A stretch of DNA of 64,000 nucleotides. Origin: Nonomuraea guangzhouensis (GTDB lineage: Bacteria > Actinomycetota > Actinomycetes > Streptosporangiales > Streptosporangiaceae). Positions 9,074 to 19,397 of the stretch are shown piece after piece; within the stretch, counting starts at the first letter, position 1; every line of letters begins with the position of its first letter. Both the position numbers and the translations under genes were made by a program. Below the pieces are notes generated by a model. The model ran no database searches. It saw nothing but the letters and a program-made list of their open reading frames with translations, and had not been told where the DNA came from. The stretch spans positions 124,001-188,000 of the forward strand of contig NZ_JAHKRM010000010.1 in the NCBI RefSeq assembly GCF_019396345.1. Reading direction: 5' to 3'.

Positions 9074-9822
9074 TGCGCGATCCCCAGGTCTCCGCTGCGG
9101 CCGGATGTGATCAGTTCGACGACCTGCGCGTGCGTCACGTCGGCGGTTCTGACCTGTGCGGCCATCCTGCCGAGGTAGAGCGCCGCGATCTGGTCGGAGA
9201 CGGCGAAGACGTCGTTCAGGTTGTGCGAGATGAGCACGACCGCCAGGCCGGTGTCGGCGAGCCGGCGCACCAGCTCCAGCACCTGCGCGGTCTGGGCGAC
9301 GCCCAGGGCGGCCGTCGGCTCGTCGAGGATGACGACCTTGCTGTTCCACAGGACGGCCTTGGCGATCGCCACCGTCTGGCGCTGACCACCCGACAGGCTG
9401 GACACCTGCTGCCTGATGGACTTCACCGTACGCACGGACAGGCCGTCGAGGGTCTGCGCGGCCAGTTCCTCCATCGACGCCTCGTCGAGGACGAGGCCGC
9501 TGCGGCGTTCCCTGCCGAGGAACATGTTCTGGACGATGTCGAGGTTGTCGCAGAGCGCGAGGTCCTGGTAGACGATCTCGATGCCGAGCTCGCCGGCGTC
9601 ACGCGGGCCGTGCACCTGGACGGGACGGCCGTCGAAGACGATGTCGCCCCCGTCGATCGGGTAGATGCCGCCGATGCACTTGACCAGCGTCGACTTGCCC
9701 GCGCCGTTGTCGCCGACCAGGGCCGTCACCTCGCCGGCGTGGGCGGCGAACGTGACGTCGTGCAGGACCTGTACCGGGCCGAAGCTCTTGTCGATCCCGC
9801 GCACTTCGAGCAGGGGGGTCAT
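9070..9822 (-). CDS. xylG: Sugar ABC transporter ATP-binding protein (single-domain XylG/FrcA type)
   Basis: A 250-residue ABC ATPase with Walker A GDNGAGKS near residue 37, the Q-loop in VYQDLALC, signature SSLSGGQRQ near 140, Walker B VVILDEPTAALG and the switch His in VVLISHNLND. Unlike E. coli XylG or RbsA it carries one nucleotide-binding domain, not two, so the working transporter would need a dimer; this single-domain arrangement is common in actinobacterial and alpha-proteobacterial sugar systems. The ATG at 9822 is chosen because AAGGGAG lies just upstream; the frame extends 12 codons further without a better site. It is followed by the permease with a 4-bp overlap. Confidence 0.92.
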   Translation of the reverse strand: MTPLLEVRGIDKSFGPVQVLHDVTFAAHAGEVTALVGDNGAGKSTLVKCIGGIYPIDGGDIVFDGRPVQVHGPRDAGELGIEIVYQDLALCDNLDIVQNMFLGRERRSGLVLDEASMEELAAQTLDGLSVRTVKSIRQQVSSLSGGQRQTVAIAKAVLWNSKVVILDEPTAALGVAQTAQVLELVRRLADTGLAVVLISHNLNDVFAVSDQIAALYLGRMAAQVRTADVTHAQVVELITSGRSGDLGIAQ

Positions 9823-9843
9823 GAGGCTCCCTTGGGGAGGGGC

Positions 9844-9867
9844 CCGGCCGCCTTTCACGGCGACCGG
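9844..9867 (-). other. Intergenic stem-loop between binding-protein and ATPase genes
   Basis: In the transcript, arms CCGGTCGCC and GGCGGCCGG (one G-U pair) enclose a 6-nt loop, in the 61-bp gap after the binding-protein stop codon. Such hairpins usually attenuate or protect the upstream message so that the binding protein is made in excess over the membrane components. Confidence 0.55.
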
Positions 9868-9883
9868 ACCCGATTCCGCTTTC

Positions 9884-10990
9884 TTACTGAATTCCGGCTT
9901 CGGTGCACTTGGCGGCGAAGTCGCCGGTGCACAGCTCCGCCTTGGTCACATAGCCGTCCGCCACGACGTCCTTGACGTTGTCGAGGTAGATCGCCTGCGG
10001 TTCCATCAGCTCGGACGGTACGTCCTGGCCGCTCTGCGGGTCCTTGACGCTGCCGCTCGCCGTGGGCTTCTCACCCTTGGCCAGCGCGACCGCGAGCTTG
10101 GAGGCCGCGTCGGCCTCCTTCTTGACGGCCTTGTAGACGGTCATGCACTGGTCGCCGACCAGGATGTTCTGCAGGCCCTGAACGGTGGCGTCCTGGCCGG
10201 TCACCGGGACCTTGCCGTTGAGGTTGTTCTTCTTCAGGACCGTGATGGCGGCGTTGCCGAGGCCGTCGTTGGCGGCCAGGACACCGGCGATCTTCGGCGC
10301 GCTGGTCAGCATCTGCTCGAAGATGGTGCCGGCCTGGGTGTTGTCCCAGTCGGGCACGGACTGGTCAGGGCCCTTGACGAAGTCGCCCGAGTCGTACTTG
10401 GGCTTGAGCACGCCGTCGTATCCGGCCTTGAACAGGGTGGCGTTGTTGTCGGTCGGCGAGCCGTTGAGCTCGGCGATGATCGGCTTGCTGGCCTTCTTGT
10501 CGGTCAGGCACTTGACCAGGCCCTCGCCCTGCAGGGTGCCGACCTTGGTGTTGTCGAAGCTCACGTAGTAGGCGGCGCCGCCGCCCAGCGTCAGCCGGTC
10601 GTAGTCGATGGTGGCCACGCCCTGGGACTTGGCCTTGTCGATGACGGTCTTACCGGTGCCGCTGTCCAGGTTGACGATCATCAGCACGGTGGCGCCGTTG
10701 GTGATCATCTGGTCGGCGATGGTCTGGAAGGCCGTCTTGTCGTTCTGTGCGTTCTGGATGTCGTAGGCCACGCCGGCGGCCTTGAACGCCTCTTCCAGGT
10801 ACTTGCGGTCCGCCGTCTCCCAGCGGGCCGAGGACTTGCTGTCGGGCAGGATGACGCCGATCTTGCCGGCCTTCTGCGAGCTCGACGCGGAAGACGTGGA
10901 CGAGGTCGGACCGCTGTTGCCCCCGCAGGCGGTGAGACCGAGGGCTAGAACGGCGGCCGCGGCGGTCAGGCTGAGGATCCCCTTGCGCAT
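9884..10990 (-). CDS. xylF: Sugar ABC transporter substrate-binding lipoprotein, XylF-like
   Basis: A 368-residue extracytoplasmic binding protein. The N-terminus MRKGILSL...LGLTACGG is a lipoprotein signal with lipobox LTAC, so the mature protein is anchored to the outer face of the membrane. The body is a type I periplasmic binding protein; SPTDNNATLFKAG near residue 180 and VTGQDATVQGLQNILVGDQ near 270 match the hinge and ligand-contact segments of D-xylose-binding XylF. The ATG at 10990 has AAAGGA nine bases upstream. It heads the operon with ATPase, permease and ROK genes. Xylose is the likeliest ligand from similarity, but other pentoses cannot be excluded. Confidence 0.9.
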   Translation of the reverse strand: MRKGILSLTAAAAVLALGLTACGGNSGPTSSTSSASSSQKAGKIGVILPDSKSSARWETADRKYLEEAFKAAGVAYDIQNAQNDKTAFQTIADQMITNGATVLMIVNLDSGTGKTVIDKAKSQGVATIDYDRLTLGGGAAYYVSFDNTKVGTLQGEGLVKCLTDKKASKPIIAELNGSPTDNNATLFKAGYDGVLKPKYDSGDFVKGPDQSVPDWDNTQAGTIFEQMLTSAPKIAGVLAANDGLGNAAITVLKKNNLNGKVPVTGQDATVQGLQNILVGDQCMTVYKAVKKEADAASKLAVALAKGEKPTASGSVKDPQSGQDVPSELMEPQAIYLDNVKDVVADGYVTKAELCTGDFAAKCTEAGIQ

Positions 10991-11062
10991 AGTGCAGGGT
11001 CCTTTCTTCCGGAGGGCCCGGATGAATGTTGTTTGCGGCAACGTATTCCGGGACGGCCTGCT

Positions 11063-11078
11063 TTGGAAGACCTTCCAA
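11063..11078. promoter_or_regulatory. Inverted repeat, candidate ROK operator upstream of the xylose-type operon
   Basis: A perfect 7-bp inverted repeat TTGGAAG-AC-CTTCCAA lies 73-88 bp upstream of the binding-protein start. It is the most symmetrical element in the promoter region and the operon encodes its own ROK regulator. Assignment as the operator is inference. Confidence 0.4.
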
Positions 11079-11269
11079 GGGGGGAGTTTGTTGTTCCGGA
11101 TAACAATCCAGAAACGCGCCTGACACCGTAGGTTCACCTACCGTGCGAGGCCGAGAGGGCCGTCGACGAACGTGTCGCCGGCCCGCACCAGCAGAGCTAC
11201 CCTGATCGGAGCATCGGCAACATACCGTCGCCATCTTGGTACATTGGGGCGTTCTCGCAGGTCAGAGCT

Positions 11270-11415
11270 TTAGAAAGGGCAAGGCGCGGGGTCCAGCGCC
11301 TGCCTCAGGCCGGCCCGGTTGCCGACGCCGAGCTTGCGGTACACGCTGGTCAGGTGCACCTCCACGGTTTTGGGGGTGACGAAGAGGCGCTGGGCGCTGT
11401 CCCGGTTGGAAACGG
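11270..11415 (-). pseudogene. LuxR-type helix-turn-helix remnant
   Basis: About 48 codons ending in TAG or TGA encode the recognisable C-terminal helix-turn-helix of a LuxR-family regulator (NRDSAQRLFVTPKTVEVHL followed by SVYRKLGVGNRAGLRQAL). No sensor, ATPase or start codon precedes it; the upstream sequence on this strand is the end of the TauE/SafE gene. It is therefore a leftover of a larger regulator, probably cut off by a deletion or insertion. It is not expected to be translated as a separate protein. Confidence 0.7.
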
Positions 11416-11430
11416 CGGCATCCGGGCGGC

Positions 11431-12156
11431 TCAGGCGGCCAGGCTCTGGCCGATGAGGGCGACGGCCGAGACCGCCGCCACCACCAGGACGGCCACCCGC
11501 ACCTTGCCGCCGTCGAGATACCGCCGCAGCGGCCCTGACACCAGGAACCCGAGCACCATCGGCACGATCAGCACCGCCCCCGTGGCCGCCGCCCGCCCGG
11601 AGAACTCCCCCACCAGAGCCAGGAGAGCGATCGACTGGGCGGCACTGAGGAAGAAGAACATCGCCAGCGTCGCCCTGATCTGCGGCCCCTTGGCGTTCTG
11701 GTAGACCAACGCGATCGGCGGCCCGCCGACGCCGGTCGCGGTACCGGTGACGCCCGAGACGAACCCGGCCGCCGCGACCGTCACCGCGTTGCGCGGCACA
11801 CTGATCGCCCACGCCGTGAGCGCCACCGCCAGGAGCACCATGACGCCCACGAAGACCCCTCGCGTGTATACGGATATGTAGACCACAATGACGGCACCCA
11901 CGAGTCCCCCAGGCACCCGCCCCAGCACTCCGAAAGCCACCCCGCGCCAGTCCACCTTCCGCCACTCCACGGCCAGCGTGAACAGTGGCAACGTCATGTT
12001 GACCACCTGGATGGCGGCGGGCATCAGGGAGTGGTCGAGCATGGTGAGCACGGGCGCGGCCACCAACCCCAGCCCAAACCCCACACTCCCCTGAACGATC
12101 GCCCCAACGAAGACCGCCAAACCGCCAACAATCAGGACTAATGCCGTCTGAGTCAT
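11431..12156 (-). CDS. TauE/SafE-family membrane permease
   Basis: A 241-residue protein with about eight hydrophobic segments and the family's duplicated G-rich motif (GFGLGLVAAPVLTMLD in the first half; GFVSGVTGTATGVGGPPIALVY in the second). TauE/SafE proteins export sulfite, sulfoacetate or related organosulfur anions; the substrate here is unknown. No Shine-Dalgarno is visible before ATG 12156, so the message may be leaderless. The gene's 3' end abuts the LuxR remnant, suggesting local rearrangement. It is divergent from the toxin-antitoxin pair. Confidence 0.85.
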   Translation of the reverse strand: MTQTALVLIVGGLAVFVGAIVQGSVGFGLGLVAAPVLTMLDHSLMPAAIQVVNMTLPLFTLAVEWRKVDWRGVAFGVLGRVPGGLVGAVIVVYISVYTRGVFVGVMVLLAVALTAWAISVPRNAVTVAAAGFVSGVTGTATGVGGPPIALVYQNAKGPQIRATLAMFFFLSAAQSIALLALVGEFSGRAAATGAVLIVPMVLGFLVSGPLRRYLDGGKVRVAVLVVAAVSAVALIGQSLAA

Positions 12157-12262
12157 GGAGGAGAGTCAATCATCATCACTTTTAGTTATCGTTCCAGCCC
12201 TTTACGTGACCGTGAACATGTAGATTCCTCTTAGACGCCGACGTAGCCTTCGGAGTGTGCGC

Positions 12263-12577
12263 ATGAAGCAGAAAGCAACGACGATGCGCGTCAGCGTCGC
12301 AACAAGAGATCGCATCGCCCGAATTGCCCGACAGGAGGGCCGGAGCATGACCGAAGTCCTTGTCGACGCCATCCACGACTACGAGCAGAAAGCGTTCTGG
12401 GAGAGGGTCAACGAGCAGATCGAGCGTACCCAGAAGAAGGATCCCGAGGCATGGGCCGACTACCTCGCCGAACGAGAGCTCGTCCTGGGCCCGCCATCAC
12501 GCTCGCGCCGGATCGCGCCGGAGTGGGAGGGGCTGATCACGTTCCCCGAGGAGACAGATGAAGATAACCCAGGGTGA
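12263..12577 (+). CDS. Antitoxin of a MazEF-type pair (ribbon-helix-helix-like)
   Basis: A 104-residue protein. The N-terminal segment TTMRVSVATRDRIARIARQEGRSMTEVLVDAIH is a ribbon-helix-helix DNA-binding fold (a beta strand followed by two helices), and the C-terminal half is charged and Trp-containing as in toxin-neutralising tails. The ATG at 12263 is preferred over the GTG at 12257 because GGAG lies seven bases before it. Its 3' end overlaps the toxin gene by 20 bp, typical of type II toxin-antitoxin operons with translational coupling. It should bind and inhibit the toxin and repress the shared promoter. Confidence 0.82.
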   Translation: MKQKATTMRVSVATRDRIARIARQEGRSMTEVLVDAIHDYEQKAFWERVNEQIERTQKKDPEAWADYLAERELVLGPPSRSRRIAPEWEGLITFPEETDEDNPG

Positions 12578-12893
12578 GATCTGGTTCGCCGACTTCGGCG
12601 AGCAGCCAGCTGGTCGCGAGCAGGGCTATCCCCGCCCCGCTCTGATTATCAGCAATGACAATCTCAACCACTCGCGACTGGGACTGGTCTTCGCGGTCCC
12701 GCTGACGACGCGAGAACGCGGCTATCTCACGCACGTCCGAATCGCCGCGAAAGGCACCGGTCTGGCCAGGACCAGCTGGGCGATGGTGGAGCAGCTTCGC
12801 GCCATCTCCCCGGAACGGTTCGACTTCTATGTCGGCACCGTGCCGGACGAGGTGCTCGCCGACGCTGTCAACGTGCTCACGCGGATGATATGA
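12558..12893 (+). CDS. MazF/PemK-family endoribonuclease toxin
   Basis: A 111-residue toxin of the CcdB/PemK fold. The opening ITQGEIWFADFGEQPAGREQGYPRPALIIS-type region carries the conserved G-[ED]-[IV]-W start, the basic loop and the RP-LI[IV] strand; later VPLTTRER and TSWAMVEQLRAI.PERF correspond to the T-[ST] strand and D/EQ[IL]R motif of MazF. These enzymes cut single-stranded RNA at short sequences to arrest growth. The ATG follows GAGGAGA inside the antitoxin gene. A strong hairpin terminator sits seven bases after the stop. Its cut site is not predictable from sequence. Confidence 0.88.
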   Translation: MKITQGEIWFADFGEQPAGREQGYPRPALIISNDNLNHSRLGLVFAVPLTTRERGYLTHVRIAAKGTGLARTSWAMVEQLRAISPERFDFYVGTVPDEVLADAVNVLTRMI

Positions 12894-12899
12894 CCGGCG

Positions 12900-12930
12900 C
12901 CGCCCGGCGAAGTGAAAGTTCGCCGGGCGG
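12900..12930. terminator. Bidirectional terminator between toxin gene and tetR
   Basis: A perfect 12-bp stem CCGCCCGGCGAA / TTCGCCGGGCGG with a 7-nt loop lies between two convergent genes (toxin stop 12893, regulator stop 12981), so it can serve both strands. Confidence 0.78.
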
Positions 12931-12980
12931 TCGCCATCCACATCGTGTCAGATCCCGCGGTCGACAGTCGCCGACCCGCC

Positions 12981-13616
12981 TCAATTGGCGGCGTGCCCGT
13001 TCGACAGCCTCACCCGCATGCCGTCCAGGATGAGTGCCAGCCCCGCCTCGAACGACTGCTCGCCCTGCGGGTCGCCGGTCTCCATCAGCGCCGCTGTCAG
13101 CCGCGGATACCGTGCCTGAAAGTCCGTCATATCGGGCATCGACTCGTCCACTCCCCTCCGCGTCCGGTCGGCCTGCTCCTCCAGGACGAACCCGGCCACG
13201 TACCCGCTCACCGTGATCAGCCCCCGCGCCGCGTCCACCGCCGTGAACCCCGCCCGCTCCAGCACCTCCACCGTCCGCTCCACCATGGCGAACATCTCCG
13301 GCGACGGCCGCGTCCCCGCCGCCAGCCTGGCCCCGTCGCGGCGGGAGTTGAGCATCGCGCGGTCCCTGCGCGCGTTGTCGGCCACCCACTCGCGCCACAG
13401 CGCCGGGTCCGTCAGCACGGGCCGTTCCTCGTGCTCCGCCGCCATGGCCGCGGCCATCGCGTCGAGCAACTGCTGCTTGTTCTTGAAGTGCCAGTACAGC
13501 GCGGGGGCCTGTACGCCGAGCTCCGCCGCCAGCCGCCGCAGTGTGAGGCCGTCGAGCCCCACCTCGTCGAGCAGCCGGAGTGCCGTCGCGACGATCGTGC
13601 CTTTTTCGAGTGCCAC
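12981..13616 (-). CDS. TetR-family repressor of the adjacent exporter
   Basis: A 211-residue regulator with an N-terminal TetR helix-turn-helix (TIVATALRLLDEVGLDGLTLRRLAAELGVQAPALYWHFKNKQQLLDAM, split here only by the family's usual turn) and a C-terminal ligand domain of the TetR_C class that contains SFEAGLALILDGMRVRL. The GTG at 13616 is chosen; in-frame codons upstream lie in the operator region and in the divergent gene. It is divergent from a DrrAB-like exporter, with operator-like repeats in the 70-bp gap, so it most likely represses the exporter and itself until a drug-like ligand is bound. Confidence 0.9.
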   Translation of the reverse strand: MALEKGTIVATALRLLDEVGLDGLTLRRLAAELGVQAPALYWHFKNKQQLLDAMAAAMAAEHEERPVLTDPALWREWVADNARRDRAMLNSRRDGARLAAGTRPSPEMFAMVERTVEVLERAGFTAVDAARGLITVSGYVAGFVLEEQADRTRRGVDESMPDMTDFQARYPRLTAALMETGDPQGEQSFEAGLALILDGMRVRLSNGHAAN

Positions 13617-13626
13617 GGTTGACAGC

Positions 13627-13675
13627 TTAACAACGTTCAATGCATCCTTAACGCTGTTAGATTTAACGCCGTTAA
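13627..13675. promoter_or_regulatory. Triple TTAACG-type operator between tetR and exporter
   Basis: The perfect palindrome TTAACG-C-CGTTAA at 13663-13675 is preceded by two imperfect copies at 13648-13660 (TTAACGCTGTTAG) and 13627-13640 (TTAACAACGTTCAA). They fill the gap between the divergent genes and end on the exporter's ribosome site. TetR repressors bind such short palindromes, so these are the likely operators. Confidence 0.68.
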
Positions 13676-13686
13676 GGAGGCTCATC

Positions 13687-14646
13687 GTGATCCACACGGA
13701 AGGACTGCGGAAGCGGTACGGGGACAAGGACGCGCTCGCGGGCATCGACTTATCCGTCCCGGCGGGCACGGTCTGCGGGCTGCTCGGGCCCAACGGGGCA
13801 GGCAAGACCACCGCCGTACGCATCCTCACCACCCTCCTCCGCCCCGACGCCGGCCACGCCGAGGTGGCCGGGCTGGACGTGGTACGGGACGCGGACCGGC
13901 TGCGCTTCATGGTCGGGCTCGCCGGGCAGCACGCGGCCGTCGACGAGCTGCTCACCGGGCGGCGCAACCTGGAGATGTTCGGCCGCCTGTACCACCTGCC
14001 CAAGGCGACGGCCCGGCGCCGGGCCGAAGAGCTGCTGGAGCGGTTCGACCTGGCCGACGCCGCGAACCGGCGGGTCAAGACATACTCGGGCGGCATGCGG
14101 CGGCGGCTCGACGTGGCCGCCAGCCTGATCGTCTCGCCGCCCGTCCTGTTCATGGACGAGCCCACGACCGGCCTCGACCCGCGCAGCCGCCTCGGGCTGT
14201 GGGAACTGCTGCGCGACCTGGTCAGCGAGGGGACCACACTGCTGCTGACCACCCAGTACCTGGACGAGGCCGACCGGCTCGCCGACCAGATCGTGGTGCT
14301 CGATCAGGGTCGGGTCGCCGCCGCCGGCTCACCCGCCGAGCTGAAGCGGCGGATCGGCGGCGACCGGGTGCAGATCGTCTTCCGCGAGTCCGCCGACGTC
14401 CCCAAGGGCCTGGACCTGGTACGACGTGCGGTCGACGACCACACGGGGGACGTGGTGGTCGCCGATGGGCGGCAGGTGACCGTGGCGGTCGCGTATGGGG
14501 CGCAGTCGCTCATCCACATCGCCGGCGCGCTGGACGCGGCCATGATCCCGGTCGAGGACCTGTCCCTCCGCCGGCCCACCCTCGACGAGGTGTTCCTCCA
14601 CCTGACCGGCCCGACAGACATGTCCCGACCGAATCTTCCGAGGTGA
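13687..14646 (+). CDS. DrrA-like ABC exporter ATPase
   Basis: A 319-residue ATPase of the daunorubicin-resistance DrrA group. Walker A GPNGAGKTT near residue 38, signature YSGGMRRRLD near 135, Walker B VLFMDEPTTGLD near 158 and the switch His replaced by Gln in LLLTTQYLDEAD, as is usual in this group. The C-terminal accessory region ends with LRRPTLDEVFLHLTG, the DrrA family tail. The GTG at 13687 follows AAGGAGG by six bases. With the downstream permease it forms an efflux pump that is probably induced through the divergent TetR repressor. The exported compound is unknown. Confidence 0.92.
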   Translation: MIHTEGLRKRYGDKDALAGIDLSVPAGTVCGLLGPNGAGKTTAVRILTTLLRPDAGHAEVAGLDVVRDADRLRFMVGLAGQHAAVDELLTGRRNLEMFGRLYHLPKATARRRAEELLERFDLADAANRRVKTYSGGMRRRLDVAASLIVSPPVLFMDEPTTGLDPRSRLGLWELLRDLVSEGTTLLLTTQYLDEADRLADQIVVLDQGRVAAAGSPAELKRRIGGDRVQIVFRESADVPKGLDLVRRAVDDHTGDVVVADGRQVTVAVAYGAQSLIHIAGALDAAMIPVEDLSLRRPTLDEVFLHLTGPTDMSRPNLPR

Positions 14647-14652
14647 CTCCCC

Positions 14653-15489
14653 ATGACCGTGCTCCACGTACCCGCTCCACCGAAGACGCTCGGCGAGCGC
14701 CTGCGCTGGACGATCTCCGACTCCCTCACCATCGCTCGCCGTACCTACTCCAGGATCAGGGCCCAACCAGCGGAAATGGCCGGCTTCCTGGTGTTCCCCG
14801 TGATCATGACCGTGCTGTTCGGCTACGTCTTCGGCAGCGCGATCACCCTGCCCGGCGGGGGCGACTACCGCAGCTACCTGATGCCCGGCATCTTCATGCA
14901 GGTCATGGCGATGACCGCGACCGCGGCAGCCACGGCGGTCGGCGAGGACATGGAACGCGGCATCATCGACAGGTTCCGCGCCCAGCCGATCGCCCGCAGC
15001 GCCGTGCTCATCGGGCGCAGCGTCGCCGACCTGTCCCTGCACCTGCTGTCGCTGGCCTCGATGGTGGCGGCGGCCGTGCTGCTGGCGGGGTGGCGGGCGC
15101 ACGGCACGTTCGGGCAGACGGCGGCGGCGTTCGGCCTGCTGGCCCTGTTTGGCTTCGCCATGATCTGGGTCGGTACGTACATCGGGCTGTTCGTCAAGAG
15201 CGGCACCCAGGCGGACGCGGCGACGTTCGGGTGGCTGTTCCCGATGACGTTTCTGGCCAACACGTTCGTGCCGACGGAGGGGCTTCCCGCGTGGCTCAAG
15301 CCGATCGCCGACTGGAACCCGATGAGCGCCATGGTCGCCGCCGCCCGTCAGCTGTTCGGCAACCCGACGTCACACTCCTCCGCCTGGCCGATCCAGCACC
15401 CGATCACGGCCGGGGTGCTCTGGTCGGTGGCGATTCTGGTGGTCTTCGCGCCCCTCGCCGTCCACCGCTACCGCTCCGCCTCCCGCTGA
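14653..15489 (+). CDS. DrrB-like ABC-2 exporter permease
   Basis: A 278-residue membrane protein with six hydrophobic segments of the ABC-2 type. YLMPGIFMQVMAMTATAAATAVGEDMERG.IDRFRAQPI in the middle is the conserved DrrB region, split by the family's coupling helix, and SAMVAAARQLFGNP near the end is also typical. It starts six bases after the ATPase gene, so both are co-translated as one pump. A strong terminator follows directly. Confidence 0.9.
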   Translation: MTVLHVPAPPKTLGERLRWTISDSLTIARRTYSRIRAQPAEMAGFLVFPVIMTVLFGYVFGSAITLPGGGDYRSYLMPGIFMQVMAMTATAAATAVGEDMERGIIDRFRAQPIARSAVLIGRSVADLSLHLLSLASMVAAAVLLAGWRAHGTFGQTAAAFGLLALFGFAMIWVGTYIGLFVKSGTQADAATFGWLFPMTFLANTFVPTEGLPAWLKPIADWNPMSAMVAAARQLFGNPTSHSSAWPIQHPITAGVLWSVAILVVFAPLAVHRYRSASR

Positions 15490-15493
15490 CAGC

Positions 15494-15532
15494 GAAGAGC
15501 CGCCCGGCACGGGTGGTGCTGGGCGGCTCTTC
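15494..15532 (+). terminator. Terminator of the exporter operon
   Basis: A perfect 12-bp stem GAAGAGCCGCCC / GGGCGGCTCTTC with a 15-nt loop begins five bases after the permease stop. It can also act on the opposite strand, downstream of acnA (stop 15663). Confidence 0.8.
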
Positions 15533-15662
15533 AGGGTCGGGTGGTTCACCCCCGATATGGGCGCGTGAGGTCGCGCCCGCCCGGCCGCGGGAAGGGCGGC
15601 ACGGGATCCCCGCGGCCTCCGCCCGGCTGGTGGCCGAGGCGGAAGCGCGGGAAGACCCGGAA

Positions 15663-18404
<2,742 letters not shown>

Positions 18405-18471
18405 GGTGATTCGCCTCCTCCATAGACATTTGCTCAGTTGAATCCTGCCGCACCCCGGGAGCAGTAAGAAC

Positions 18472-18491
18472 GTTAGGTAAACCTAACCCGC
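18472..18491. promoter_or_regulatory. Iron-box-like (DtxR/IdeR/DmdR) element upstream of acnA
   Basis: The sequence GTTAGGTAAACCTAAC is a perfect 7-2-7 inverted repeat 68-83 bp upstream of the acnA start. Read from 18473 it matches the 19-bp DtxR-family consensus at 13 positions, all but three of the mismatches lying in the centre. Aconitase needs iron, so iron-dependent control is reasonable; binding is not shown. Confidence 0.45.
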
Positions 18492-18509
18492 AGGGTCACG
18501 CGGCGGATG

Positions 18510-18550
18510 TCTTGACGTCAAGATATCCCGGAAAGTATCTCGACATCAAG
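18510..18550. promoter_or_regulatory. Pair of 14-bp palindromic motifs upstream of acnA
   Basis: TCTTGACGTCAAGA (18510-18523) is a perfect palindrome, and TCTCGACATCAAGT (18538-18551) repeats it with three changes, 28 bp away. Both lie in the acnA promoter region, the second against the stop codon of the upstream gene. The spacing of nearly three helical turns suggests cooperative binding of a dimeric regulator that I cannot name. Confidence 0.5.
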
Positions 18551-19279
18551 TTAAACTGGCGCCAGCCGCCAGAACAGCAGGCCGATGATGGCGACGGACA
18601 ACACAGGGGCCAGGATCTTCTGCTCGAACGTCTGGCCGGTCTTGATCCCGATCTTCCACGGCAGCACGAACCTGACCGACAGCGGCCACAGCACCGGACA
18701 GCCCCGCTCGGTCATGCAGTCGCCCACGACGTGGATGAGGCAGCCGATGGCCACGGCCAGGCCCAGCCAGGCGTAGCCGACCCCTTGCGACAGGAAGACG
18801 GCGTAGAGCCCGGCGGTCAGGCCGACGTTGATCATCGCCGAGCCGAGCCTGTTGCCCGGGATGCCGATGCCGATCGCGCGTAGGGCCAGCCCGATGAGCA
18901 GCACGACCATGATGTCGCGGCCGATCGGATAGGTGTTGGCCAGGAAGTGCGCCCCAAACCCGAGCGCCACCGCGAACGCCAGCGAATGCGTCGCCCCTCG
19001 GTGCCCACCGCTGGCCCAGTTGACGGCCTTGCTCAGCACCCAGGTGACCGGCCCGAACGTCTGCGCGATCGTCGCGCTCGGATGGTCCAGGTCGGGCAGC
19101 ATGGCCGCGCCCGCGCAGACGATGGCTCCGGCGATGAACTCGGCCGGGGTGAGGGCGTTGGCCATGACCCCGGTCTCGATGAACCTGGTCGATTCGGTCA
19201 ACATCGGTAGCGCGGCGAGCCCGGGCGCGAGCCCAAGCCAGGCGATGGCTCCGGTCATCGCATGCGAATGCCCCATCAT
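18551..19279 (-). CDS. YdjM-like membrane protein (DUF457, predicted metal-dependent hydrolase)
   Basis: A 242-residue membrane protein. MGHSHAMTGA at the N-terminus, LPDLDHPSATIA near residue 62, GHRGATHSL near 92 and IHVVGDCMTERG near 185 give the His/Asp set characteristic of the YdjM/LexA-regulated DUF457 family, a membrane-embedded predicted metal-dependent hydrolase related to phospholipase C-like folds. The substrate is unknown. Two adjacent ATGs open the gene and no good ribosome site is visible. It lies upstream of acnA on the same strand, 146 bp apart. Its own 5' region contains a long perfect inverted repeat. Confidence 0.78.
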   Translation of the reverse strand: MMGHSHAMTGAIAWLGLAPGLAALPMLTESTRFIETGVMANALTPAEFIAGAIVCAGAAMLPDLDHPSATIAQTFGPVTWVLSKAVNWASGGHRGATHSLAFAVALGFGAHFLANTYPIGRDIMVVLLIGLALRAIGIGIPGNRLGSAMINVGLTAGLYAVFLSQGVGYAWLGLAVAIGCLIHVVGDCMTERGCPVLWPLSVRFVLPWKIGIKTGQTFEQKILAPVLSVAIIGLLFWRLAPV

Positions 19280-19397
19280 GATCGAAACTGTACGGCAAAG
19301 CCGTTCTTTACGCGCGGGGACCCGCCTGCACGCGCCTTCGGCCGATCGCCGCCTCGCGACTTTGCCAACCCCATACCGGGGCAACTTTCCCGGAAAT

